Assembly: GCF_000016825.1 (NCBI RefSeq)
Contig: NC_009513.1
Span: 1,496,501-1,560,500 of the forward strand
DNA from: Limosilactobacillus reuteri subsp. reuteri
GTDB lineage: Bacteria > Bacillota > Bacilli > Lactobacillales > Lactobacillaceae
Length of the DNA stretch: 64,000 nucleotides
Direction: 5' to 3'
Shown here: positions 11,471 through 22,076 of the stretch, one piece after another
Numbering within the stretch: the stretch's first letter is position 1
Layout of the letters: each line of letters starts with the position of its first letter
Position numbers and translations under genes: made by a program
The notes under the pieces: model-generated
What the model was told of the DNA's origin: nothing
Databases searched by the model: none
The model's input: the letters and a program-made list of their open reading frames with translations, nothing else

Positions 11471-11520
11471 ATTATACCAAATTAGGATCTTATTTGGTGC
11501 TAAAATCGAACATATGTTAG
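11471..11520 (-). promoter_or_regulatory. pcrA promoter with LexA-like box and dyad
   Basis: On the minus strand there is an extended -10, TGGTATAAT (TATAAT at 11471-11476). A near-perfect dyad, ACCAAAT...ATTTGGT, occupies 11476-11498. Upstream, 11507-11520 reads CGAACATATGTTAG, which fits the Gram-positive LexA/DinR consensus CGAACRNRYGTTYC at 12 of 14 positions. In Bacillus subtilis the pcrA-ligA operon belongs to the SOS regulon, which supports the call. No strong -35 is seen. Confidence 0.55.
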
Positions 11521-11558
11521 GAAAAATAAAGAGACTGCGATTTCATCCCCAGTCCCTC
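11521..11558 (-). terminator. Terminator after the purK-like gene
   Basis: Minus-strand stem AGGGACTG / CAGTCTCT with one G-U pair, followed by TTTATTTTTCC. It lies 34 bp past the stop of the PurK-like gene and immediately upstream of the pcrA regulatory region. Confidence 0.8.
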
Positions 11559-11591
11559 GTAATCTTGTACGCTTAATTTATAATTTCGTGA

Positions 11592-12725
11592 TCAAGCTTG
11601 GTCGTTCCAAACTTCAGTATCGTCAACCTGATTCTTTAAGGCTGCCAAGTTATCGCCGCCAGTTACCCAGACAAAGCCTAGAATTGCCTGATCGTCATCC
11701 CCAACATCATTAAAGAACCTAAATTGCCAGTTATTCTTCAACAACCATTGCCGTTGAATTGCTCGTGATTGATAATTGCGAACGACCATCAATAAGCCAA
11801 TTTGTAATGGCGTAATAACATGCAGGGGCATCCCAACCGCACTTCTTAATTGTTCTTCATACTGGTCAACATTTGCCGTGACATCATAAATATTAGCAAT
11901 CGACGTTAGCCCTGGTTCGATATTCTTTACATAGAGGGTACCAGTAGAAGTAACATAAAAGTTAACCGAAAATACACCCCGATACTCCAAAGATGCTGCA
12001 ACACTTTTTACAATCCGCTGCATCTCTTTTAACATATCATCGTGAATATTTGCTGGTGTCGCAACAGAAATCAATTGCCGCTTGTCATTGTAATGAAGCT
12101 GAGCAAGTGGGAAAATCTCTGTATCTTTTCCATCAGTTGCCGCTGTCATCGTATATTCATTTGTATGTTCAATCCACGATTCCAGTAAATATGTACCAGT
12201 ATCAATAAAATCAGCGGCGCGAGTAATATCAGATTGGCGCTCAATCAGCATTGAATTTTCCCCAATTCCTCGTTGGATGGGTTTTAACAGTGCAGGATAG
12301 CCGATGGAATCAATTGATTGATAAACATCATCTAAACTAACCACCGTCACATATGGGGCAATATTAATATTCACTTGATCTAGGAAAGCTCGTTCCATTA
12401 ACCGGTCTTGAACAATTTCAAGAGCATTAATCCCCTGAGGAATCACTGCATATTGACTCAAAAAGTGCAGGACGCGAGAATCGACATTAGGGGTTTGATA
12501 AATAATTGCATCACATGCTTCCCCAAACTGAGTTAGTTTTGCCCGATCATTCATTGCCCCTACAATTGTAAAGTCAGCCATTTTAGTTACTGATGGCTGA
12601 GAACGATCCACATATACACCAACATTAAAGCCTGCCTTTTTCGCTGCCGCAATAAGTGCAGCTCCATTGCGATTAATTCCAATAATTCCTAAAGTACTAC
12701 CTGGGTAAATAGCATCTCTGCCCAT
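11592..12725 (-). CDS. Divergent PurK-like ATP-grasp protein
   Basis: The fold is that of N5-carboxyaminoimidazole ribonucleotide synthase: an N-terminal Rossmann-like part (STLGIIGINRNGAALI), a recognisable QDRLMERAFLD stretch, the ATP-grasp core, and the PurK-style C-terminal domain; 377 aa is normal. The family hallmarks are eroded. GGGQLGRM reads GINRNGAALI, the RGGYDGKGQ loop reads RGIGENSM, and NEIAPRPHNSGH reads KNIEPGLTSIANI. It therefore probably does not make N5-CAIR; the substrate is unknown. It follows xpt by 16 bp, which suggests a purine-related role. Databases may call it phosphoribosylaminoimidazole carboxylase, which I would not trust. Confidence 0.8.
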   Translation of the reverse strand: MGRDAIYPGSTLGIIGINRNGAALIAAAKKAGFNVGVYVDRSQPSVTKMADFTIVGAMNDRAKLTQFGEACDAIIYQTPNVDSRVLHFLSQYAVIPQGINALEIVQDRLMERAFLDQVNINIAPYVTVVSLDDVYQSIDSIGYPALLKPIQRGIGENSMLIERQSDITRAADFIDTGTYLLESWIEHTNEYTMTAATDGKDTEIFPLAQLHYNDKRQLISVATPANIHDDMLKEMQRIVKSVAASLEYRGVFSVNFYVTSTGTLYVKNIEPGLTSIANIYDVTANVDQYEEQLRSAVGMPLHVITPLQIGLLMVVRNYQSRAIQRQWLLKNNWQFRFFNDVGDDDQAILGFVWVTGGDNLAALKNQVDDTEVWNDQA

Positions 12726-12741
12726 TTTATCACTTCCCTTA

Positions 12742-13329
<588 letters not shown>

Positions 13330-13334
13330 CTATA

Positions 13335-13961
13335 TTACTTATCATAATTATATAATTTATATGCCTTAATCACAGAAATTAATTTTTGTGCATAATCAGG
13401 ATCAGTCGCATACCCTGCTTCTTGTAATCCACGAGCTGCTTCTTGATAATTAGTCGCATGAACAACTCGATCGTAATTTTGTTGATTGGTGTCTGTCCCA
13501 TTTAACATCAATCGCGTGTGATCCTTAATAGAGTCGCTCCAACTATCATAAACGCGGAACCGCCCCTTAGTAACGATCCACTTACCATTAATGTATTCTT
13601 TGGTTGTCATTACTCGTGAATTTGTTCCTGTTCCCTTAATTCCAAATAAATTATGGTATTGCGACGCTAACTGACTCGTTCCCCATTGAGATTCAAGAAT
13701 CGCTTGGGCAATCGTAATTGATGCATAGACATGATAAGTATTTTGCATTGCCTGGGCTTCAGGAGCAACTTGCTGAATAAATAATTGCTTCGCTCGGCGA
13801 TCCTTTTCACGTGCCTCTTGTTCAATTCGTTGCTGATTCCAAATTCGGTAAAAATGGTGCCCAACGTAAACACCCAAAAAAATAACAATAACAGCAAGAA
13901 TGCTAATAATCCAATTTCTACCCGTATGGCGGTTTTTGCTTCTCCGCTTCCGTTTTGCCAC
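13335..13961 (-). CDS. Membrane-anchored GH73 endo-beta-N-acetylglucosaminidase
   Basis: Peptidoglycan hydrolase of the LytG/FlgJ type. A basic N-terminus and one membrane helix (WIISILAVIVIFLGVYVG) precede a short charged linker and the GH73 catalytic domain, with the catalytic Glu in AQAILESQWGTS and the later YHNLFGIKG motif. I start it at the GTG at 13959-13961, 8 nt after GAGGAGG, giving 208 aa; the longer TTG-initiated frame (14003) has no SD. It heads a three-gene group with xpt and the PurK-like gene (17-bp gaps). Likely role: cell-wall remodelling or daughter-cell separation. Confidence 0.88.
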   Translation of the reverse strand: MAKRKRRSKNRHTGRNWIISILAVIVIFLGVYVGHHFYRIWNQQRIEQEAREKDRRAKQLFIQQVAPEAQAMQNTYHVYASITIAQAILESQWGTSQLASQYHNLFGIKGTGTNSRVMTTKEYINGKWIVTKGRFRVYDSWSDSIKDHTRLMLNGTDTNQQNYDRVVHATNYQEAARGLQEAGYATDPDYAQKLISVIKAYKLYNYDK

Positions 13962-14051
13962 AAGCCTAGCCTCCTCATTTCTACTAGTTATTAATTGTAG
14001 CAAAATCCATCTCGTTTGGGTTAATTTATCGTAATATTTTTAGAAGAAGTT

Positions 14052-14090
14052 AAAAAAGCGCAGCTGAAAAATTCTTTTCCAGTTGCGCTT
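14052..14090 (-). terminator. Terminator after the reductase gene
   Basis: Minus-strand stem AAGCGCAACTG / CAGCTGCGCTT followed by a run of six T. It lies 21 bp past the stop of the short-chain reductase gene. Confidence 0.85.
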
Positions 14091-14110
14091 GCTGCTACTA
14101 GCATTAAATA

Positions 14111-14914
<804 letters not shown>

Positions 14915-14945
14915 TTATTATACCGTATATTAAATTCCGTTTAAA

Positions 14946-14980
14946 TATAAAAAAAGACACCAGCAAATACTGATGTCTCT
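14946..14980 (-). terminator. Terminator after rpsI
   Basis: Minus-strand stem AGACATCAG / CTGGTGTCT (G-U tolerated) followed by seven T. It closes the long ribosomal-ECF-truA-rplM-rpsI transcription unit. Confidence 0.85.
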
Positions 14981-14999
14981 GGAAGCGGTAATCGAAATA

Positions 15000-15395
15000 T
15001 TAACGCTTACTGAATTGAGCAGCCTTACGAGCTTTCTTAAGACCTGGCTTACGACGTTCCTTCATACGAGGGTCACGAGTTAAGAGACCAGCCTTCTTTA
15101 AAGCGTCACGGAAGTCTGGATCAACAGCGAGAAGTGCACGGGCAATACCATGACGTACTGCACCTGCTTGACCAGAGAATCCACCACCATTAACGTTAGC
15201 TAAAACGTCGTATTGACCTTCTGTTTTAGTAACAGCAAATGGTTGGTTAACGATAGCACGTAAGTTGGCAAATGGAATGTAGTCTTCAATTGCCTTGCCG
15301 TTCATCGTAATCTTACCTGAACCTGGTACTAAGCGAACACGTGCGGTTGCATCCTTACGCCGACCAGTACCACTGTATTGTACTTGTTGAGCCAA
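15000..15395 (-). CDS. rpsI: 30S ribosomal protein S9
   Basis: Small-subunit protein whose C-terminal tail reaches the P-site t[17 protein letters not shown] near the start and the basic [12 protein letters not shown] tail are typical. I prefer the TTG at 15393-15395 (131 aa, beginning [14 protein letters not shown] like its homologues). It is 8 nt from GGAGG, whereas the ATG two codons upstream is only 2 nt away. It lies 13 bp after rplM. Confidence 0.96.
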   Translation of the reverse strand: MAQQVQYSGTGRRKDATARVRLVPGSGKITMNGKAIEDYIPFANLRAIVNQPFAVTKTEGQYDVLANVNGGGFSGQAGAVRHGIARALLAVDPDFRDALKKAGLLTRDPRMKERRKPGLKKARKAAQFSKR

Positions 15396-15408
15396 TTCCA
15401 TTCCCTCC

Positions 15409-15852
15409 TTAGATTAAGTTAGTAATGTCTAAAACTTCTGGGTTTTGTGCAGCATGTTTGTGGTCTTCACCAGCATAAACATGTAACTTCAAACCTTGCT
15501 TGTGACCAAGAGAATTGTGTGGAAGCATACCCTTGATAGCAGTTTCCAATAACTTCTCTGGTTCCTTTGCAAGGAAGTCACCAGCAGTCCGTTGCTTCAA
15601 ACCACCAGGGTAGTTTGAGTGACGGTAGTACATCTTTTGAGATGCTTTCTTACCAGTTAACTTAACTTGCGCAGCGTTGATAACGATAACGTAATCACCA
15701 GTATCAACGTGTGGAGTAAATGTTGGTTTGTTCTTACCGCGCAAAATTGATGCTACTGCAGATGCTAAACGACCCATTGGGACATCCTTAGCATCGACAA
15801 CGTACCATTTGCGTTCAACTTCACCAGGTTTTGCGATGTATGTCGTTCTCAC
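15409..15852 (-). CDS. rplM: 50S ribosomal protein L13
   Basis: Early-assembling large-subunit protein, 147 aa from the GTG at 15850-15852, which has GGAGG 8 nt upstream; a longer upstream frame lacks support. Typical motifs are [28 protein letters not shown] and GMLPHNSLG. It is followed by rpsI, the usual pair. The 105 bp upstream contain an AT-rich, partly palindromic stretch that could be an L13-type leader, but I cannot establish a structure. Confidence 0.97.
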
Positions 15853-15957
15853 GATTAAGTCCTCCAATTTTGTTTTTCTTTTACATATAATAGTGTACCG
15901 AGTTATTAGATGGAAAAGAAATACCAATGGCTAGTATACCTTCTTCTAGCACTTTCG

Positions 15958-16728
15958 TCAATCCTTTTCATCATTTGTTCCATAATCTACATTAACTAAA
16001 TATAAACCACTCGCTGGCGCTGTCATCCGTGCCAATGTCCGATCCTTCGCCTTAAGGACTCGAGACACGTCATCTACTGGTCGCTGATTGCTCCCGATTT
16101 CTAAAAGAAAAGCGACCATTATTCGAACTTGATTATAAAGGAAACCATTACCAGTAAAGTCAAAGACGACTTCATTTCTTACCTCATCGCGTTTAATTGT
16201 AATATTCTCAATCGTCCGAACATTACTTTTTGCTTGACTTCCTGATGCAACAAAACTTGTAAAATCATGAGTTCCAACCAAATCATCAGCTGCTTTTCTC
16301 ATTTTTTCTAAGTTAAGAGGATATTTAAAATGAGAAGTATAGTTACGTTTAAAAGGATTCACAAATTCCCCCTGATCAACCCGATAACGATAAGTTTTAC
16401 GATGAGCACTATAACGCGCATGAAAGTCATTATCAACTAATTCAGCTTTCTTAATTAAAATATCCAGTGGCAAAATGCTGTTGAGGGCCTTTCTCATCGA
16501 TTCATTACTTAAATGATAGGGAATATCAAAGTGCGCAACCTGATTCAGAGCATGAACTCCTGCATCTGTTCTTCCTGAGCCGATAACGGGAATAGCAGGA
16601 GTTGGGTGCTTAGCAATTTTATTTACTGCATTCTTTAATGTTTGTTCAACTGTCCGCTTATTTGGTTGAATTTGGAAACCGGAAAAATTGGTTCCATCAT
16701 AAGCAAAGGTTATTTTATAACGATACAT
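15958..16728 (-). CDS. truA: tRNA pseudouridine(38-40) synthase
   Basis: Isomerises uridines 38-40 in the anticodon arm of many tRNAs. At 256 aa it is full length, with the catalytic Asp in SGRTDAGVHALNQ, the N-terminal YKITFAYDGTNFSGFQ, and the C-terminal NGFLYNQVRIM. It follows ecfT by 19 bp. The ecfA1-ecfA2-ecfT-truA-rplM-rpsI order is conserved in lactobacilli. Confidence 0.98.
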   Translation of the reverse strand: MYRYKITFAYDGTNFSGFQIQPNKRTVEQTLKNAVNKIAKHPTPAIPVIGSGRTDAGVHALNQVAHFDIPYHLSNESMRKALNSILPLDILIKKAELVDNDFHARYSAHRKTYRYRVDQGEFVNPFKRNYTSHFKYPLNLEKMRKAADDLVGTHDFTSFVASGSQAKSNVRTIENITIKRDEVRNEVVFDFTGNGFLYNQVRIMVAFLLEIGSNQRPVDDVSRVLKAKDRTLARMTAPASGLYLVNVDYGTNDEKD

Positions 16729-16747
16729 TTTTTACTTCCTTATTAAT

Positions 16748-17551
16748 TTATAAAAATATTCGGATGCAAACTAGACCAACTGTCACAATCAATAGCGCCA
16801 AGCCAGCCCACGCATCATTTTTATGCCAAACTAATTGACGATAATGAGTCCGTGGTGCATTAGGATCATACCCTCGTGCTTCCATTGCCGTTGCTAATTC
16901 TTCTGCCCGCTTAAACGAGTTGACAAACAATGGGATAAGAATCGGAACTAAATGTTTAATCCGTGTCAAAAGATTTCCAGCGTTAAAATTAATCCCGCGG
17001 GCCCGTTGAGCTTTCATAATTTTATTAGTTTCATCCATAATAGTTGGAACAAAGCGCAACGCAATGGAAAGCATTAACGTAATCTGATTGACAGGGACCT
17101 TAATTATTTGTAATGGTTTCATTAACCATGCCAAGGCGTCTGCAATCTGAAAAGTTTGAGTGGTGGCAGTTAAGACAGTTGAGGCGGTGATAATCACAAT
17201 AAAACGGTAGAAAATAATCAATGAATTAATAAGACCATCACGGGTTATTGCCATAATTCCCCAATGCCAATACATCTTTCCGCCACTACTAAATAAAATT
17301 TGAAACGCTACTGTTATCAAAATAATTAAAAATAACGGCTTAATTCCTTGCCAATACTGTCTTAACCCAACATTACTTAACTTAATTGCCGCAAGGAGCG
17401 CTAATAAAAGCCATATAGCAGCTAAAAAATTATTCACGAAGAAAATTAAAATAACGTAAATAATACACATAATTAGTTTTATTCGTGGATCAAGACGATG
17501 AAGGATCGATTTTACTGGTACATAACTACCAAATACGATTTTACTATTCAT
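16748..17551 (-). CDS. ecfT: ECF transporter transmembrane component EcfT
   Basis: Membrane coupling subunit of energy-coupling factor transporters. It links the two ATPases to exchangeable vitamin-binding S components (folate, riboflavin, thiamine and others). The 267-aa protein has about six hydrophobic segments and the two cytosolic coupling motifs with a central Ala-Arg-Gly (KAQRARGI, about 183-190, and AMEARGYDP, about 219-227). The start overlaps ecfA2 by 8 bp, with GAGGAG upstream. No S component is encoded nearby, so this is the shared, group II module. Confidence 0.96.
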   Translation of the reverse strand: MNSKIVFGSYVPVKSILHRLDPRIKLIMCIIYVILIFFVNNFLAAIWLLLALLAAIKLSNVGLRQYWQGIKPLFLIILITVAFQILFSSGGKMYWHWGIMAITRDGLINSLIIFYRFIVIITASTVLTATTQTFQIADALAWLMKPLQIIKVPVNQITLMLSIALRFVPTIMDETNKIMKAQRARGINFNAGNLLTRIKHLVPILIPLFVNSFKRAEELATAMEARGYDPNAPRTHYRQLVWHKNDAWAGLALLIVTVGLVCIRIFL

Positions 17552-18410
17552 TTTCTTTTCTCCTCATCGCTTCTGCTATTTCATCTGCTAATGCATCAAG
17601 CGTAAGCGGTTCTGTATTTTTTAAAGTTATCCCATCTTTACTAAGGAATTGCGCAACTTCGACGGAAACAGGCAGCGTCAATGATAGTTTTTTTAATCGT
17701 TGAGCATCATTAAATAATTGCTGAGGAGTCGTATCCGCAACAACCTGCCCATTACTCATTGCAATTACGTGATTAGCATAGTAGGCTACCTGTTCCATTT
17801 GGTGAGTAACCATTATAATCGTTGTTCCTTTCTTATTAAGTTCTTTAATAAGTTTAAGCAAATCATTAGTTGCTTGAGTATCCAGTCCCGCTGTTGGTTC
17901 ATCAAGAATTAAAATTTGGGGATCCATTGCTAAAACGCCAGCAATCGCTACTCGCCTCATTTGTCCTCCAGAAAGTGCAAAAGGAGAGTGTGACTTTAAT
18001 TCTAATGGCAAATCCACCATTTTTAATACTTCATCAACTGCTTTTTCAATTTTTTTTGCAGGCCACCCTAAATTATGAGGCCCAAAAGCAATATCCTCCG
18101 CAACTGTTTCTGCAAATAGTTGCTGTTCAGGAAATTGGAATACAAAACCGACTTGATGGTGGATTTTACTTAAATATTCAGCTTTTGTCGTTGCATTAAT
18201 TTCTAAACCTGCTACATTAAGTTCCCCACTACTGGGCTTTATTAATCCATCAATTAATGAAACCAATGTCGACTTCCCACTTCCGGTTTGTCCAATAATA
18301 GCAACAAACTCTTGCTCTTTAATTGTTAATGAGACATTATGTAAGGCTTCATTAGTAGAATTCGGATATATATAGTGGAGTTTTTTTACTGTAATTGCTG
18401 CTTTAGCCAA
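17544..18410 (-). CDS. ecfA2: ECF transporter ATP-binding protein EcfA2
   Basis: One of the paired ATPases that drive vitamin uptake. The 288-aa ABC domain shows Walker A GQTGSGKST (about 38-46), signature LSGGQMRR, Walker B ILILDEPTAGLD and the H-loop MVTHQ. TTG start at 18408-18410 with AGGAG 8 nt upstream; it overlaps ecfA1 by 25 bp, so translation is coupled. The C-terminal extension after the H-loop is typical of the EcfA2 (CbiO) type. Confidence 0.96.
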   Translation of the reverse strand: MAKAAITVKKLHYIYPNSTNEALHNVSLTIKEQEFVAIIGQTGSGKSTLVSLIDGLIKPSSGELNVAGLEINATTKAEYLSKIHHQVGFVFQFPEQQLFAETVAEDIAFGPHNLGWPAKKIEKAVDEVLKMVDLPLELKSHSPFALSGGQMRRVAIAGVLAMDPQILILDEPTAGLDTQATNDLLKLIKELNKKGTTIIMVTHQMEQVAYYANHVIAMSNGQVVADTTPQQLFNDAQRLKKLSLTLPVSVEVAQFLSKDGITLKNTEPLTLDALADEIAEAMRRKENE

Positions 18411-19213
18411 TTTTTTAGCTCCTCTAAATTTAAATATCTATTTGGAATATTAATTCCTCGTTCAACCAATAATTTCTGCAGTTGCTGACTCGCAGGAACT
18501 CCTACTCCAATTTCAAGTAATAATTCTTTATCTTTAAGAATTTCGGATGGAGTACCTTGCTTTACAACTTGCGAATCATTTAACACAATTATTTTATCTG
18601 CTAGCTCAATTTCTTTAAGATCATGCGTAATCGAAATAATTGAAAGATTATATTCATTTTTTAATCTTTGCAATAAAGACAAAATTTCTTGTCGTGCTAA
18701 AGGATCAAGCATACTAGTGGCCTCATCAAGGATTATTATCTTAGGCATTAATGCAAGGATTCCTGCAAGTGCTACCCGTTGCTTTTGTCCTCCTGAGAGA
18801 TTAATAGGAGCTGTGTTTTTATAATCACTCATTCCCACCATCTTTAAAGCTTTATCAATCTTTTCCCCCATTTCATTTTGAGCTACTTGTCGGTTTTCAA
18901 GTCCGAATGCAACATCGTCAGCAACTGTTGCTCCTACAAACTGATTTTCAGGGTTTTGAAAAACGAATCCGATTTGCTGGTGAATCTGACCTAAAGAACT
19001 TTCGTTAACTTGAATTCCGTCAACTTCAATCGATCCCGCAGTAGGACTGAGTAATCCATCAATTAATCGGGCTAATGTACTCTTTCCGCTACCATTATGA
19101 CCAATAATTGCTGTCCAAGAAAATGGTTCAAAATCTAGATTGATATTGTTTAAAACGGGGTATTTACTGTCTGGATATGTAAATACAAGCTTTCGAATTT
19201 TTATTCCAGTCAC
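18386..19213 (-). CDS. ecfA1: ECF transporter ATP-binding protein EcfA1
   Basis: Partner ATPase of EcfA2; the heterodimer sits on EcfT. It has Walker A GHNGSGKST, LSGGQKQR signature, Walker B IIILDEATSMLD and SITHD switch. I start it at the GTG at 19211-19213, which has AGAGG 7 nt upstream; a TTG six codons earlier lies inside that SD region. It is the first ECF gene after the L17 downstream element, so it may depend on read-through from the ribosomal operon. Confidence 0.95.
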   Translation of the reverse strand: MTGIKIRKLVFTYPDSKYPVLNNINLDFEPFSWTAIIGHNGSGKSTLARLIDGLLSPTAGSIEVDGIQVNESSLGQIHQQIGFVFQNPENQFVGATVADDVAFGLENRQVAQNEMGEKIDKALKMVGMSDYKNTAPINLSGGQKQRVALAGILALMPKIIILDEATSMLDPLARQEILSLLQRLKNEYNLSIISITHDLKEIELADKIIVLNDSQVVKQGTPSEILKDKELLLEIGVGVPASQQLQKLLVERGINIPNRYLNLEELKNWLKQQLQ

Positions 19214-19284
19214 AGTATTTCCTCTTTTCAATTTTAGTTAATAAGTATATTTTAGCAAAGTCCACAGAATTATCTATCAAAATT

Positions 19285-19397
19285 AAATTTAAAATAAAAA
19301 ATCACTTACCATTGAAGTGCGCGAGGGTTTCCCGCATTCAAGCTAGACTAGGGTTTCCCCACCATCGTAACGCTCTATACTATCAATGATAGTGATT
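19285..19397 (-). ncRNA. L17 downstream element (L17DE) with terminator-like end
   Basis: Structured RNA directly after rplQ on the same strand. An outer stem pairs AATCACTATCATTG with CAATGGTAAGTGATT. Inside are two hairpins that both carry GGGAAACCC. A run TTTTTTATTTT follows the outer stem on the minus strand, so it also looks like an intrinsic terminator. Position and size fit the L17 downstream element described in lactic acid bacteria and Listeria. I match it by context and shape, not by a covariance search. Confidence 0.75.
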
Positions 19398-19432
19398 CTT
19401 TATTACGTATTTAGTTTATGTGAACGAATTAA

Positions 19433-19816
19433 TTAGTCCACTAATTCAAGAATAACCATTGGTGCACCGTCACCACGACGAGGCATAGTCTTCAAGATGC
19501 GTGTGTAACCACCGTTACGATCTGCATACTTTGGAGCAAGTTCTTCAAAAAGGTTTTGAAGAGCAGATTGTACACGAATATCATCGCCATCTTCCTTAAC
19601 ATCAGCAACAACATTACGCACAAAAGCGGCAGCCTTACGACGAGAAGCTAAATCACCATGCTTAGCAAGCGTAATCATCTTATCAGCAGTCTTACGAACT
19701 TCCTTAGCACGTGCTTCAGTAGTGGTAATACGACCATTAACGATTAAATCTGTAGTTAAATCACGTAATAAAGCCTTACGTTGTGAACTTGTACGTCCTA
19801 ATTTACGGTAACTCAT
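19433..19816 (-). CDS. rplQ: 50S ribosomal protein L17
   Basis: Large-subunit protein near the tunnel exit. At 127 aa it has the standard start ([20 protein letters not shown]) and end ([14 protein letters not shown]). Last ribosomal gene of the alpha operon, 34 bp after rpoA. Its 3' UTR carries the L17 downstream element. Confidence 0.99.
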   Translation of the reverse strand: MSYRKLGRTSSQRKALLRDLTTDLIVNGRITTTEARAKEVRKTADKMITLAKHGDLASRRKAAAFVRNVVADVKEDGDDIRVQSALQNLFEELAPKYADRNGGYTRILKTMPRRGDGAPMVILELVD

Positions 19817-19850
19817 AAAGTGGTTCCCTCCTTTGCAATTGGTATACTAA

Positions 19851-20795
19851 TTAGTCGTCTTGGCGAAATGAAACACCAAGATCATTTAATTTAAGTTTAA
19901 TTTCTTCTAACGACTTTTGTCCTAAGTTCCGAACCTTCATCATATCAGACACTGTTCGATCAGTTAATTCCTTAACAGTATTGATACCAGCTCGCTTCAA
20001 ACAATTGTAAGAACGTACAGAGAGATCAAGCTCTTCAATAGTCATTTCAAGCATCTTCTCTTTGTGTGTTTCTTCTTTTTCAACCATCACTTGAGCATTT
20101 TGAGCTGTTTCTGTTAAATCAACAAACATAGCTAAGTGTTCAGTCAAAATCTTCGCACCTAGACTAACTGCTTCAGTTGGTGTTAATGAACCATCAGTCC
20201 AAACATCCAGCGTCAACTTGTCATAATCGTTACGCTGACCAACCCGTGCATTTTCAACAGTGTAATTTACACGTTCAATTGGGGTATAGATGGAATCAAT
20301 CGGTAAAACACCAATTGCTAAATCATCCATCCGGGCCTTATTATCGTTAGCAGAAAGGTAACCGCGACCCTTATCAGCAGTTAACTTGATGTGTAATTCT
20401 GCGCCATCAGCAACAGTTGCAATATGCAGATCAGGATTTAAGATTGTAACTTCATTATCACCCTGGATATCACTTGCAGTTACTTCAGCAGGTCCTTTAA
20501 CATCTAATTCAAGATTCTTTTGATCCTCAGAATCAAGCTTCAAAGAAACTTTCTTTAGATTTAGGATAATCTGCGTAACATCCTCAGTTACACCTTCAAC
20601 AGTGCTAAATTCATGTAAAACACCATCAATTTGCATACTCGTAATCGCTGCACCTGGCAAAGATGCAATTAATACACGTCTTAACGAGTTACCGAGAGTG
20701 GTTCCATAACCGCGCTCAAGTGGTTCTACGACAAATTTACCGTAGTTATCTGTTTCTTCAACTTTGTGAATATTTGGCTTTTCAAATTCGATCAT
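19851..20795 (-). CDS. rpoA: RNA polymerase alpha subunit
   Basis: Assembles as a dimer to nucleate RNA polymerase and contacts UP elements and activators. The 314 aa comprise the N-terminal domain ([20 protein letters not shown], about residues 29-48), a linker rich in Glu and Lys, and the C-terminal domain ([17 protein letters not shown]). Normal length. Lies between rpsK and rplQ as in all Firmicutes. Confidence 0.99.
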
Positions 20796-20880
20796 TCTAT
20801 CCTTGTACCCCTTTCAAAACGTGGTTCGTATTTGAGACAAAAAGGCAATTGATGGAAATAATTGTCTCCAGCAATGTCAA

Positions 20881-21270
20881 TTAAACACGACGACGCTTTG
20901 GAGGACGAGAACCATTGTGAGGAACAGGTGTTACATCACGAATAGCAGTAACTTCCAATCCGGTTGCTTGAAGTGCACGGATAGCAGCTTCACGACCTGA
21001 ACCTGGACCCTTAACTTCAACTTCAACAGTCTTCATACCATGTTCCATAGCTTGCTTAGCAGCAGCTTCTGAAGCCATTTGAGCAGCAAATGGAGTGGAC
21101 TTCCGACTTCCCTTAAAGCCTAAAACACCAGCTGAGGACCATGCTACAGCGTTACCTTGAACGTCAGTAATCATGATCAAAGTGTTATTAAATGTTGAGT
21201 GAATGTGTGCAACACCAGTTTCAACATTCTTTTTTGCACGACGCTTACGCGTACCTTTTTTGGTTGCCAT
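20881..21270 (-). CDS. rpsK: 30S ribosomal protein S11
   Basis: Platform protein of the small subunit that contacts the E-site mRNA. It is 129 aa with [28 protein letters not shown] and the C-terminal [18 protein letters not shown]. It follows rpsM by 34 bp. Confidence 0.99.
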   Translation of the reverse strand: MATKKGTRKRRAKKNVETGVAHIHSTFNNTLIMITDVQGNAVAWSSAGVLGFKGSRKSTPFAAQMASEAAAKQAMEHGMKTVEVEVKGPGSGREAAIRALQATGLEVTAIRDVTPVPHNGSRPPKRRRV

Positions 21271-21304
21271 ATCTAGTACTAACCTCCTTTTTTATAAAGT
21301 TAAA

Positions 21305-21670
21305 TTACTTCTTCTTATTAGCGATAGCTACAGCTTTACCCTTACGAGTACGAGCATTGTTCTTAGTATGTTGACCACGAACAGGTAGGCCACGACGGTG
21401 ACGCATACCACGGTATGATCCAATTTCTTGAAGACGCTTGATGTTCATTGAAACTTCACGCCGTAAATCACCTTCAACTTGAATTTGATCTACTTGTGCA
21501 CGAATTTTTTCTTCTTGATCTGGAGTCAAATCACGAACACGGATATCTTCTGATACACCAGCATTTTCAAGAATCTTCTTAGCAGTAGAATCACCAATAC
21601 CAAAAATATATGTTAAGCCGATTACGATTCGCTTGTCACGAGGTAAATCGACACCTGCAATACGAGCCAT
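21305..21670 (-). CDS. rpsM: 30S ribosomal protein S13
   Basis: Head protein of the small subunit that contacts 23S rRNA and P-site tRNA. It is 121 aa, starting [19 protein letters not shown], with a helix-two-turns-helix segment and the basic tail [20 protein letters not shown]. It follows rpmJ by 31 bp. Confidence 0.99.
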
Positions 21671-21701
21671 GAGCTACACCTCCATTTCTCTATAAAATAA
21701 A

Positions 21702-21821
21702 TTACTTACCTTGACGTTGCTTATGCTTTGGGTTAGCAGAGCAAATAACCATAACACGACCATTACGCTTAACGATCTTGCAGTGCTCACACATCTTTTT
21801 AACAGATGGTCTTACTTTCAT
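21702..21821 (-). CDS. rpmJ: 50S ribosomal protein L36
   Basis: Very small large-subunit protein (39 aa). ATG at 21819-21821 and stop at 21702. [19 protein letters not shown] carries the first two zinc cysteines (CEHC), and [14 protein letters not shown] supplies the third Cys and the His, so this is the zinc-binding L36 type. It lies between infA and rpsM, its conserved place. Confidence 0.97.
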   Translation of the reverse strand: MKVRPSVKKMCEHCKIVKRNGRVMVICSANPKHKQRQGK

Positions 21822-21857
21822 TCTAAAATCCTCCTATTGAGAGTAAATGATCAATAA

Positions 21858-22076
21858 CTACTTGAACCGGAAAGTAATCCGACCCTTTGTAAGGTCATAT
21901 GGAGACATTTCTACTTTAACACGGTCTCCTGGTAAAATTTTAATGTAGTGCATCCGAATTTTGCCAGAAACATGTGCTAAAATTTCTGCTCCATTTTCCA
22001 ATTCAACTTTAAACATTGCGTTAGGCAAAGTTTCAGTTACTTTACCTTCTACTTCAATTACATCGGCTTTTGCCAC
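21858..22076 (-). CDS. infA: Translation initiation factor IF-1
   Basis: Single OB-fold protein (72 aa) that binds the A site of the 30S subunit during initiation. Starts [19 protein letters not shown] and ends with the typical [13 protein letters not shown] 133-bp gap separates it from adk upstream; I see no clear promoter there. Confidence 0.99.
   Translation of the reverse strand: MAKADVIEVEGKVTETLPNAMFKVELENGAEILAHVSGKIRMHYIKILPGDRVKVEMSPYDLTKGRITFRFK

Noticed and set aside
19300..19397. A CRISPR-like pair of GGGAAACCC repeats
   Set aside because: Only two copies within one folded RNA; better explained by the L17 downstream element.
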